Assembly (NCBI RefSeq): GCF_005870035.1
Contig: NZ_SWJG01000003.1
Span: forward strand, 1-64,000
Direction of reading: 5' to 3'
Source: Spirosoma lacussanchae
GTDB taxonomy: Bacteria; Bacteroidota; Bacteroidia; Cytophagales; Spirosomataceae
Length of the DNA: 64,000 bases
Shown here: positions 36,290 to 43,973 of the stretch, one piece after another
How positions within the stretch are numbered: the stretch's first letter is position 1
Layout: each line of letters starts with the position of its first letter
Notes under the pieces: generated by a model
What the model was told of the DNA's origin: nothing
What the model saw: only the letters and a program-made list of their open reading frames with translations
Database searches by the model: none
Made by a program: the position numbers and the translations under genes

Positions 36290-37570
36290 ATGAATCGCAC
36301 TGCCTTCTTTTTTGTTCTGCCTGCCATAATGCTGCTGATTGACTGGTATGTCTGGCAGGCTGTCAAAACCCTCAGCCGATCAACGACTGAGAACACACAG
36401 CGTATCATCGCCATGGCGTACTGGGGCTTCACGGGCCTGTCGCTGCTGATCTACGTAGCCATGCAGTACCTGCCACCCGACTCGTTCGGTAAGAACACGC
36501 GCACGTTTCTCTGGGCTACCATCGCTATTCCGTACTTTTCCAAAATCTTCGCCGTTCTGATTCTGTTCATCGACGATATCGGGCGGTTCTTTCGCTGGGT
36601 CGTGTCGCTGTTCTACAAGCCGGAAGTGCGTGAAACGGTCGTAGATCCTACCCGCCAGACCATACCCCCTACCGACACTATTTCCCGGTCCGATTTTCTG
36701 ATGAAAACGGCCCTCGTGGTCGGCGCGGTACCGCTGGTGGGCTTTTCCTGGGGAATCCTGTCCGGCGCACACGACTACCGCATCCGACGAGTGAAGTTGC
36801 CGCTCAAAAACCTGCCGTCGGGCTTCCATGGCATGACCATTGCACAGCTGTCCGATATCCATTCGGGAAGTTTCTTTAACCGGACGGCCGTTCGGGGCGG
36901 GGTCGATATGCTGCTGCGCGAAAAGCCGGATGTCGTATTCTTCACGGGCGATCTGGTCAATAGCCATGCCGACGAAGTCAACGAGTTCATTACGATTTTC
37001 GACAAGGTGAAGGCCCCGCTGGGTGTTTACTCGACCCTGGGTAATCACGATTACGGTAAGTATGTACAGTGGCCAAGTGCGCAGGCCGAACGCCAGAACG
37101 TACTGAACGTCATTGCCGCTCATAAACAGATGGGCTGGAACATCCTGCTGGACGAACACCGAATGCTCGAACAAAACGGCGATCAGCTGGCGCTCATCGG
37201 GGTGCAGAACCTGGGATTTGGGCCAGCCGCACTACGGGCGGGCAATCTGGCCAAAGCGTACCAGGGAACCGCCGATGCGCCGGTCAAACTGCTCCTCTCC
37301 CACGACCCGACGCACTGGGATGCCCAGGTACGCCCCCAGTATCCCGATATCGACGTGCAGTTCAGCGGCCACACCCACGGCGCCCAGTTCGGTGTTGACC
37401 TTGGCGACGTACGGTGGAGCCCGGCGCAGTATTTTTACAAGCAGTGGGCCGGTCTGTATCAGGAAGGCAATCAGCGGCTGTATGTAAACCGGGGTTTCGG
37501 TTATATTGGTTACCCCGGCCGGGTCGGTATTTTGCCCGAAATCACCATTTTTGAGCTTACCAAAGCCTGA
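36290..37570 (+). CDS. Membrane-anchored metallophosphoesterase (YkoQ/YaeI-like)
   Basis: 426 residues. Three N-terminal membrane segments (about 5-25, 40-60, 72-98) precede a twin-arginine-free linker and another hydrophobic stretch (TALVVGAVPLVGFSWGIL). The phosphoesterase domain carries all metal motifs: QLSDIHSG, FTGDLVNS, TLGNHDYG, LLSHDPTHW and FSGHTHGAQFG. The family includes UDP-diacylglucosamine and phospholipid phosphoesterases. The true substrate is not known. Confidence 0.9.
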   Translation: MNRTAFFFVLPAIMLLIDWYVWQAVKTLSRSTTENTQRIIAMAYWGFTGLSLLIYVAMQYLPPDSFGKNTRTFLWATIAIPYFSKIFAVLILFIDDIGRFFRWVVSLFYKPEVRETVVDPTRQTIPPTDTISRSDFLMKTALVVGAVPLVGFSWGILSGAHDYRIRRVKLPLKNLPSGFHGMTIAQLSDIHSGSFFNRTAVRGGVDMLLREKPDVVFFTGDLVNSHADEVNEFITIFDKVKAPLGVYSTLGNHDYGKYVQWPSAQAERQNVLNVIAAHKQMGWNILLDEHRMLEQNGDQLALIGVQNLGFGPAALRAGNLAKAYQGTADAPVKLLLSHDPTHWDAQVRPQYPDIDVQFSGHTHGAQFGVDLGDVRWSPAQYFYKQWAGLYQEGNQRLYVNRGFGYIGYPGRVGILPEITIFELTKA

Positions 37571-37633
37571 TGGCTAAAACCACGACCTTGCTCGTTTCGT
37601 TACGTTCCTGATTCATCCCAATCAAAACACTCC

Positions 37634-38488
37634 ATGAAAACAATTATCATTACCGGCATCACGCTGTTGACCTCTTTCTTCTCGATGCTGTCGCCAACGA
37701 AGCGCGAAGAAACCCGAATCCCGGTTTGCCATGGTGGAAACGACATGTCGGCTATGGCGGCTGATCCGGCTTTCCAGCAACTCCACCGGGCTCCCCTACC
37801 CTTTACCTATACCGGCGCGGGGGAGATGATCAAATTCTCGACGCCCGACGGCCAGTCGGCCAATGGATTCCTGCTCAAGTCAAAGAAAGCCTCGAACAAG
37901 TGGCTGCTGGTGTATCAGGAGTGGTGGGGCCTGAACGATAATATCAAGCAGGAAGCCGAGAAATTCTACAACGACCTGAGCGATGTGAACGTGCTGGCCG
38001 TCGACATGTACGACGGGAAAGTGGCCACCGAGCCGGCTGAGGCCGGTAAACTGATGCAGGGAGCCGACAAAAACCGGCTGACGAGCATCATGAAAGGAGC
38101 TATTGCGTATGCCGGTCCGAAGGCGGAATTTGCGTCGGTAGGCTGGTGCTTCGGCGGTATGCTCTCGCTGCAGTCGGCTATGCTGGCAGGCAAACAGGCC
38201 AAAGGGTGCGTTATGTACTACGGCCGGCCAGAGCAGGATGTAGAGAAGCTCAAAACCCTTCAAACCGACGTACTGGGTATTTTCGGCAGCCGTGACAAAG
38301 GCATCTCGCCTGAGTCGGTGAAGCAGTTCGAAGAGAACATGCAAAAGGCTGGCGAAAAAGTAACCGTCAAGATGTACGACGCGGGCCACGGCTTTGCTAA
38401 CCCCAGTAACCCCGTTTACGACAAAGAAGCCACTGCCGATGCCTACAAGCTGGCCCTAGGTTACCTGAAAGATAAACTGAAGGCCTAA
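37634..38488 (+). CDS. Dienelactone hydrolase family protein, exported
   Basis: 284 residues. A signal-like N-terminus (TIIITGITLLTSFFSML) is followed by the hydrolase domain. The cysteine nucleophile is in VGWCFGGM (C172), the aspartate in GIFGSRDKGIS and the histidine in YDAGHGFANP, the Cys-Asp-His triad of dienelactone hydrolases. The characteristic EWWGLND is also present. Many proteins of this broad family act on esters other than dienelactone, so the substrate is open. Confidence 0.88.
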   Translation: MKTIIITGITLLTSFFSMLSPTKREETRIPVCHGGNDMSAMAADPAFQQLHRAPLPFTYTGAGEMIKFSTPDGQSANGFLLKSKKASNKWLLVYQEWWGLNDNIKQEAEKFYNDLSDVNVLAVDMYDGKVATEPAEAGKLMQGADKNRLTSIMKGAIAYAGPKAEFASVGWCFGGMLSLQSAMLAGKQAKGCVMYYGRPEQDVEKLKTLQTDVLGIFGSRDKGISPESVKQFEENMQKAGEKVTVKMYDAGHGFANPSNPVYDKEATADAYKLALGYLKDKLKA

Positions 38489-38508
38489 GAGGCTGTAACC
38501 CATCTGCG

Positions 38509-38549
38509 CAAACCCCGGGGCACTAAACGACTCCGGGGTTTGTTTTTTA
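38509..38549 (+). terminator. Terminator after the dienelactone hydrolase gene
   Basis: CAAACCCCGG / CCGGGGTTTG stem followed by TTTTTTAA, about 20 bp after the stop codon. Confidence 0.85.
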
Positions 38550-38619
38550 AAGATAGAGTAAACCTTTCGCCGGTTCGGTTGTCTAACAGGTAAAGGTTGA
38601 ACACTAAACGCACTCGACT

Positions 38620-38955
38620 ATGAACACGATAAAACCCATGCCACTGCTAACGGCCCTGATGCTGGTCGTGGTGATGGCTAGCTGTGGTCCCTCGTATGTT
38701 GGCGTTCGCACGGCTCCTGCTCCTAACTATGGCTATGGGTACGGGCCTTATTACGGGGTTCGCCCCTACCCGCCCGGCTACTACCGCCGTCCGCCGGTGA
38801 TCGTACAACGCCGGACCTACGTGGTGCCTCGCGGCCGGTATTACAACAGCCGGCCCTCATATAGCCCCAACGCCCGGAGCAATAACGGCTACCGGGGCAA
38901 CAATGGCTACCGGAGTAACGGAAACGCATACGGTCGCTCACGCGGACCCAGGTAA
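38620..38955 (+). CDS. Small Tyr/Gly/Arg-rich lipoprotein
   Basis: 111 residues. The lipoprotein signal ends VVVMASC (C23). The mature part is low-complexity: tyrosine, glycine and proline first (NYGYGYGPYYGVRPYPPGYY), then arginine and asparagine repeats (NNGYRGNNGYRSNGNAYG). It is strongly basic. No function can be given; such proteins are probably surface-exposed or cell-wall associated. It has its own downstream terminator. Confidence 0.75.
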   Translation: MNTIKPMPLLTALMLVVVMASCGPSYVGVRTAPAPNYGYGYGPYYGVRPYPPGYYRRPPVIVQRRTYVVPRGRYYNSRPSYSPNARSNNGYRGNNGYRSNGNAYGRSRGPR

Positions 38956-38982
38956 GCATAGATAGTGCCTGACAATGGCCAG

Positions 38983-39012
38983 TACCGACCCCCGCGGGGT
39001 CGGTATTTTTTT
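38983..39012 (+). terminator. Terminator after the Tyr/Gly-rich lipoprotein gene
   Basis: TACCGACCCC / GGGGTCGGTA stem with a 3 nt loop followed by seven T residues. Confidence 0.88.
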
Positions 39013-39026
39013 GTAGTTTCAGACCC

Positions 39027-39788
39027 ATGAAACACAAATACCTGCTTCTGTTTACGGCTCTATGTCAACTACTTATGTGGGTACTGGCCGATGTGGCGCT
39101 GGCTGACCACCCCCAAACCCCCCGGGCCAGGGCCGATACCGGGCGCATCGAAAACGCAACCCCGGCCAGCCGGGCCGCCCTGATGGCGGAACTGACGGCC
39201 CTCCCCTGCGGCATCACCCCTGCCGATACCAAAGCTATCATTTTCCGGAAAATCAAAAACTACCTGGATCGTTACCAGCCCGACGCGGCTTATCCAGAAG
39301 ATCGGTATGCCAAAGCCGCTGTCGACTGGGCCCTGAAAGGCGTTTTGGCCGGCGGGTACGGCATCGGGGCGGTACTGGTCGACGGCCGGGGGCATATTCT
39401 GCATGGCGCCTACAACCGGCAACGCCAGACCGGTCGGTCAGACCTGCACGGGGAGATGGCGCTGCTGACCGATTTTGAAACCCTACCCCAATTCCGAAAA
39501 TACCAGTCGAAAGGAAACTTCACCGGGGGCGGCACCACCATCTATACCGAGCAGCTTCGGCTCTACACCTCTGCCGAACCCTGCCCTATGTGTTTCGTTC
39601 GGGTGTCGATAGCGGGTGTCGATACGCGCTACGTAACGACCGGGCCCGATGACGGTATGAACGCACGTGCCAGTTGCCTGCCGCCGTTCTGGTACCAGCT
39701 TAGCCAGAAACACCCGGTAGCGCAGGCTCAGACGGCCCCCGTACTGCGGCAGCTGGCCCATTGCCTGTTTTATTCGTTCATGTTGTAG
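39027..39788 (+). CDS. Cytidine/guanine-deaminase-like protein with signal peptide
   Basis: 253 residues. A signal peptide (MKHKYLLLFTALCQLLMWVLADVALA) precedes a zinc deaminase domain with the HxE motif in DLHGEMALL (H141, E143) and the PCxxC motif in SAEPCPMCF (C186, C189). The fold belongs to the nucleoside/nucleobase deaminase family (CDA/GuaD/TadA). Export of such an enzyme is unusual and would act on extracytoplasmic bases. The gene ends inside the convergent GGCT gene (19 bp overlap, 39770-39788). Confidence 0.83.
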   Translation: MKHKYLLLFTALCQLLMWVLADVALADHPQTPRARADTGRIENATPASRAALMAELTALPCGITPADTKAIIFRKIKNYLDRYQPDAAYPEDRYAKAAVDWALKGVLAGGYGIGAVLVDGRGHILHGAYNRQRQTGRSDLHGEMALLTDFETLPQFRKYQSKGNFTGGGTTIYTEQLRLYTSAEPCPMCFVRVSIAGVDTRYVTTGPDDGMNARASCLPPFWYQLSQKHPVAQAQTAPVLRQLAHCLFYSFML

Positions 39789-40168
39789 GTGCCTGACGCA
39801 ACCAGACGGGCCTTGTCAACGGGCCAGTTGTACAGATACACCCAGCAGTCGAGGAGAGTACCGTTGCAGACCACCGTAACAACGCCCCGCCTGTACTCAT
39901 CGGCGGGGTCGGGCGGGTTGCTGACGCCCTCATAATGGTCGAGCTGGTCGAGTATGGTCTTATTTTTGCCGAAGTCATAGACAGAGCCCCGAACCAGGGC
40001 GGGGCCGCTGGGATCGTGAACAACACCCGGGTACTGACCGAGGTCGAAGAGCCGTCCGGGCAGAGTGCCATCACCAATGTACTGGGCCGATGCGCGCAGG
40101 AGCTGGGCAAACGGGTTGTTGAAACCGGGGCGCAACGTGCCGTAGACGAACAGATAAGTTGGATCCAT
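39770..40168 (-). CDS. Gamma-glutamylcyclotransferase-family (AIG2-like) protein
   Basis: 132 residues. The substrate-binding loop VYGTLRPG is at 8-15, and the family glutamate is E80 in LDHYEGV. GGCT-like enzymes release 5-oxoproline from gamma-glutamyl amines, but many small bacterial members have unknown substrates. The stop lies within the 3' end of the convergent deaminase-like gene. Confidence 0.85.
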   Translation of the reverse strand: MDPTYLFVYGTLRPGFNNPFAQLLRASAQYIGDGTLPGRLFDLGQYPGVVHDPSGPALVRGSVYDFGKNKTILDQLDHYEGVSNPPDPADEYRRGVVTVVCNGTLLDCWVYLYNWPVDKARLVASGTYNMNE

Positions 40169-40250
40169 GTGGCTTGTGAATCATAAATTTACGTTATCAT
40201 TCAGGACTAATATGCTCCTAATTTCGTTACTGACAAAACAGGTTGATACT

Positions 40251-40457
40251 ATGAAGAAGACAACGTTATTGATAGCCCTGGTGGCTTCGGTTATTTTGGT
40301 GGAGGTCCCGCTCGAAACCAGGGCCTCGGCTGGTAAGGTCACTACCGAAGCGGCCATCTTCAAACGCAAGCGTAAAGGCTATAAACCCAAACGGGGCGGC
40401 CTGTTCAATACGGGTCTGTTTCGCAAGAAAAACCCCTGCGGATGCCCTAACCACTAG
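40251..40457 (+). CDS. Small exported basic peptide with C-terminal CGCPNH
   Basis: 68 residues from the ATG giving MKKTTLLIALVASVILVEVPL; an upstream in-frame ATG adds 28 implausible residues. After a signal peptide the mature part is strongly basic (FKRKRKGYKPKRGGLF) and ends KKNPCGCPNH. I do not recognise the family. It has the size and layout of short Cytophagales envelope peptides. Confidence 0.6.
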   Translation: MKKTTLLIALVASVILVEVPLETRASAGKVTTEAAIFKRKRKGYKPKRGGLFNTGLFRKKNPCGCPNH

Positions 40458-40816
40458 CCGTATCCAGGCTAGCGGATTATGCCGTGGATCCGGTGTTAGC
40501 CGGACGTTAACCCGGATGAGTTGTGTTCATTCGTCTTTTTTTACCCGTTCAAAGCGCCCTTCTCCCCGCCTGTCGGCCTCCGGCAGGCCCATTGCCCGCT
40601 ACAGCATTGGTACCCGAAGCCGAACGTCTTCTGGCCAGCTCTTTTGCCTAAAGTGCTAAGTCTTAGTCAGTAGCGGCTGTGCTGAACCACTGCCCCGTGG
40701 TAATTCTTCTGACCAGCACGCTGACTTTGGCGCGTAGTGGTTAATTTTAAGCTTGCCCAATCGGGTAAGCAGAACAAAACGGGCCAGTTATCTGAAAAGG
40801 CGTTTAGCGTAAACGA
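40458..40816. other. Gene-free stretch
   Basis: 359 bp with no supported gene. It contains two modest hairpins (GCCTG...CAGGC near 40569-40590 and CTTGCCC/GGGTAAG near 40753-40770). No clear promoter was found for the Hsp70-like gene that follows. Confidence 0.5.
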
Positions 40817-42100
40817 ATGACAGCAATTTCCTGCGGAATCGATTTTGGTACCTCCAACTCAACCATCGCCATCGACCAGGGCGGTACAATCACTCTGGTA
40901 CCGGTCGAAGGATCACACCTAACTATTCCGAGTGCTATTTTTTTTCGGCGCACCGACAACCGGGCGCTGTATGGGCGGGCCGCTGTCAACGCCTTCTTCG
41001 ACCGGCAGGACGGCCGGTTTATGCGAAGTCTGAAACGGGTGCTGGGCACGTCGCTCATGAAACAGGGTACGCAGGTCAACGGCACGCCCATGAATTTCAG
41101 CATTATCATCACCGCTTTTCTCCGGCATTTGAAAGATAAGGCCGACGCCCAGGCGGGCAGCAGTATCGAAAATGTGGTGATGGGTCGTCCCGTTCACTTT
41201 GTCGATAACGACCCCTCGGCCGATACCCAGGCGCAGGCCGAACTGGAAATTATTGCCCGCCGGATCGGATTCAGACATATTGATTTTCAGTACGAACCAA
41301 TTGCGGCTGCCTTTGCTCACGAAGTCCGGATCAGCGGAGAGAAACTAGCCATCGTTGCCGACCTGGGCGGAGGTACGTCTGATTTTACGGTAATTCGGCT
41401 ATCGAAGCAGTACATTCATAAGCCCGACCGGTCGTCCGATATTCTGGCTAATACCGGCGTTCGGATTGGGGGCAACGATTTCGATAAAGCGCTGAGCCTG
41501 GCGGGGATCATGCCCGAGCTGGGGTACCGCACTACCTACGGCACCAAACACCTGGAGGTGCCGCTCAAGCCGTTTCATGATCTGGCCGAGTGGAGTAAGG
41601 TAAACTTCCTCTATACCCCTAAAGTATTGATGCAGACGCGGCAGCTGCTCCATGAGTCGCACGATAAGCCACGTTACCGGCGGCTGGTATCGGTACTCGA
41701 GCAGGAAACGGGACATATGCTGCTGGCGGCCGCCGAAGACGCTAAAATTGCCCTGTCGGACGAGCCGTCTCACCAGGCCCACTTCGATTTTATCGAGCCG
41801 GATTTTGTATTACCCATTGGTCGAAGCCTGTTTGAAGAGGCTATCGACGAACAGGTTGAGCAGATTATGGATTCGGCCCGGGCGTGTTTGCAGCAGGCTG
41901 GTGTGGGGGCGGCCGATATCGATTTGGTTATCCTCACCGGCGGCTCTACCGAAGTTCGGTCGGTGCAGGCAGCCTTCGGTCAGCTGTTTCCAAAGGCCGA
42001 CATTGCCGATCAGAACAAACTCTCCAGCGTTGGCCTGGGCCTGGGCTACGACAGCCACTACAAATTCGGGCAGCCCCGACAATCGGTTAGCCTATCCTGA
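40817..42100 (+). CDS. Hsp70-family molecular chaperone (YegD-like)
   Basis: 427 residues, only the actin-like ATPase part of Hsp70 without the usual substrate-binding domain. The phosphate-1 motif CGIDFGTSNST is at 6-16, phosphate-2 at IVADLGGGTSDF and the adenosine motif at VILTGGSTEVR. This matches the YegD subgroup, whose function is not well understood. The gene stands alone between a gene-free stretch and a convergent gtrA-like gene. Confidence 0.88.
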   Translation: MTAISCGIDFGTSNSTIAIDQGGTITLVPVEGSHLTIPSAIFFRRTDNRALYGRAAVNAFFDRQDGRFMRSLKRVLGTSLMKQGTQVNGTPMNFSIIITAFLRHLKDKADAQAGSSIENVVMGRPVHFVDNDPSADTQAQAELEIIARRIGFRHIDFQYEPIAAAFAHEVRISGEKLAIVADLGGGTSDFTVIRLSKQYIHKPDRSSDILANTGVRIGGNDFDKALSLAGIMPELGYRTTYGTKHLEVPLKPFHDLAEWSKVNFLYTPKVLMQTRQLLHESHDKPRYRRLVSVLEQETGHMLLAAAEDAKIALSDEPSHQAHFDFIEPDFVLPIGRSLFEEAIDEQVEQIMDSARACLQQAGVGAADIDLVILTGGSTEVRSVQAAFGQLFPKADIADQNKLSSVGLGLGYDSHYKFGQPRQSVSLS

Positions 42101-42138
42101 TAGGAAGACAGGTTGGAATGAAAGAAAAATTGTGCTAA

Positions 42139-42627
42139 CTACAGATTCAGCAGCGCTTTCAGCTTGTCGTAAAAGCCCGTGTCGCGAAACGTAAATCGTT
42201 TGTGCAGGATGTAGTTGCTGATAAAGCTGAGCCCCATCCCAAAGACCTGCGAACCCAGTTTATTCAGGTTGACGGCTTTCACCGAAAACGGAATCAGGAG
42301 GGTGAACGGCTCTGCCCGGCTGACCGAAAAGTCGTAGAGCCAGGACGCCCCGTAAACGGTAATCAGGCAGGAAACGATAGAAACCATCGTGAACTTGATG
42401 GCTTCGCGCTGAGTCTGGGCCGAGTTGCGGGCGTTGAAGGCAAACAGCTTGGTGAGCACAAACCCGACCAGAAAAGCGACGATGTAGCCAATAAACAGGG
42501 CCTCGCGGTAACTGACCCGAAACCACTCCTGCAATAAACTGCCCGCCAGCAGCTGCACCGTGGCTCCGATAGCCGCCACAATAAAATACGCTAGAACATC
42601 CCGGCGGTTAAAAAGCTCACTTGCCAT
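42139..42627 (-). CDS. GtrA-family membrane protein
   Basis: 162 residues with four membrane segments (about 11-32, 42-62, 75-97, 120-140). The family ending SNYILHKRFTFR lies near 136-147. GtrA-like proteins are thought to help flip polyprenyl-linked sugars for polysaccharide decoration. No glycosyltransferase gene is adjacent. Confidence 0.85.
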   Translation of the reverse strand: MASELFNRRDVLAYFIVAAIGATVQLLAGSLLQEWFRVSYREALFIGYIVAFLVGFVLTKLFAFNARNSAQTQREAIKFTMVSIVSCLITVYGASWLYDFSVSRAEPFTLLIPFSVKAVNLNKLGSQVFGMGLSFISNYILHKRFTFRDTGFYDKLKALLNL

Positions 42628-43195
42628 AACGAAGCGGGAGAAGACAAGTGAACGAACGAAAAAAAGTCATTAGCACTCGGTTATAAATCATTACTAGTCA
42701 GGCTAACTAAGCCCGTTGTGGTGCCGATAAACATTAGATTGTGAGTGACAGGGGCCGTCTCTTCACCCTGTTTATCGCTGCCACCAGTCCATTGACGGGA
42801 CAAACTTAGTAAGCTAACCTCAATTCAGAGCCCTATGTTTCCTGCTTTTGCCGACCCGTAAAGCAATTTGCCCCCCTTACGCAGCTTGTCAAACGCCGGC
42901 GCCGGGTAGCCGCATTGGTTAGACGGGATGAGCGTTACGAACCCACAACCCGCCGGTGAATTCATCTCATATCGGTTAACAGAAACTGAGCCCAACGGGA
43001 AACTTACCGCTCATCTGGCCGTCTCAGTGCTGTTGCGTCCGGATCGGCACGGTACTCGCCTACCCGCCTGCCAAAGCTGATCGTTTTCTGAATAGCCCGA
43101 ATGATCCGGCGGCAACCCCGCCAGCGATGCTGTACATCATCACCGGCGCGCTGAACGAGTACAGAAAATGAGGTTTATCAGCCACTTATAGCTAT
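42628..43195. other. Gene-free or degraded stretch before the lasso precursor
   Basis: 568 bp. A 50-codon ORF (42928-43080, plus, starting MSVTNPQPAGEFISYRL) overlaps a 63-codon open frame without an early ATG (42980-43171, ending ITGALNEYRK). Neither matches a family I know. The overlap in two frames suggests a frameshifted or decayed gene. No lasso B2 or cyclase motifs are visible. Confidence 0.4.
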
Positions 43196-43336
43196 ATGCA
43201 CCCAAAAGAGACCCGGACGCCCGGCGCGTCGCCCAAAAAAGTGTACAAAACACCCAGGCTGAAAACGCTGGGGAGTGTCAAAAAACTGACCCTAAAAGTA
43301 GGGTCCAATGTCGATGGTTTCGGCTCATTTGGATAG
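43196..43336 (+). CDS. Lasso-type RiPP precursor peptide (candidate)
   Basis: 46 residues, MHPKETRTPGASPKKVYKTP to start. The leader fits the lasso consensus YxxPxLxxxGxxxxxT exactly: Y17, P20, L22, G26 and T32, with the right spacing for T at position -2. The core would then be KVGSNVDGFGSFG, with Asp at core position 7, the shortest ring size known for lasso macrolactams. Lys at core position 1 is unusual, so another start such as the Gly two residues later is possible. A PqqD-type recognition protein gene begins 49 bp downstream. No B2 protease or asparagine-synthase-like cyclase gene is in the window. Confidence 0.7.
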   Translation: MHPKETRTPGASPKKVYKTPRLKTLGSVKKLTLKVGSNVDGFGSFG

Positions 43337-43385
43337 CCCTATAACCGGCCGCAACCCACCTGAACTTTCCCGCTTCTTTACGAAC

Positions 43386-43682
43386 ATGTTCTTACAGTCT
43401 GATACCCCTGTTCAACTCGTGTCGAGCCAGTCATCGTCTGTTCTTGGCGAAGAAACCATTGTTTTGCAGTACGAGGCCGGTATGTATTACGAGCTGAACG
43501 AAATGGGTGGGTTTATCTGGTCGCTGCTTCAGGCCAGCAAGGGAATGACGGTCGGGCAGATCCGACAAAAACTGCTCGATGAGTTCGAAGTCGATGCGGT
43601 GGTGTGTCAGCAGGAGTTAACGCAGTTTCTGGATGATCTGCTTCGTGAAAAGCTTATCGAGGCTACCGCGCCTGCTCCGTAA
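43386..43682 (+). CDS. PqqD-family RiPP recognition protein (lasso B1-like)
   Basis: 98 residues from the ATG at 43386 (MFLQSDTPVQLV); the ORF opens further upstream inside the precursor gene. The body shows the PqqD/RRE pattern: ETIVLQYEAGMYYELNEMGGFIWSLLQ, then MTVGQIRQKLLDEFEVD and a C-terminal helix ELTQFLDDLLREKLIE. In lasso clusters this B1 protein binds the leader YxxP motif and presents it to the B2 protease. Its direct position after a precursor with that motif supports a functional pair. Confidence 0.82.
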   Translation: MFLQSDTPVQLVSSQSSSVLGEETIVLQYEAGMYYELNEMGGFIWSLLQASKGMTVGQIRQKLLDEFEVDAVVCQQELTQFLDDLLREKLIEATAPAP

Positions 43683-43946
43683 GTTCCGGGCGTTTGGAGT
43701 CAACCAGCGGCTGCCGACTGGCCAGATGGGGCTGGTTGATGTGATTAACGGTTCGGCGGCCCAACCTGCCCCCGGAACAGGATCAGCTGGTGCCCAGGCG
43801 ATGATACTGGCTTACCTGCCCGGAGCTGACGTACTGGTATAATCTAGAAAAATAGTAAAATAGAACAATAAAAAGAGAGACAGGCCCTTATCCGCTCAAA
43901 TGACATTAATAAATTGTAAAAATCTGTTTCTCAGCTTACTTTTTCG

Positions 43947-43954
43947 TATCTTTG
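43947..43954 (+). promoter_or_regulatory. typA promoter -7 element
   Basis: TATCTTTG is a perfect TAnnTTTG element. Transcription should start near 43961, giving a very short leader of about 13 nt with GAGGAG just before the ATG at 43974. Confidence 0.6.
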
Positions 43955-43973
43955 CGGTTTGAAACAGAGGAGT

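Noticed and set aside
43633..43842. 69-codon ORF after the PqqD-like gene, as a lasso B2 protease
   Set aside because: It overlaps the end of the PqqD-like gene in another frame, is far too short and shows no Cys-His-Asp motif of B2 proteins.
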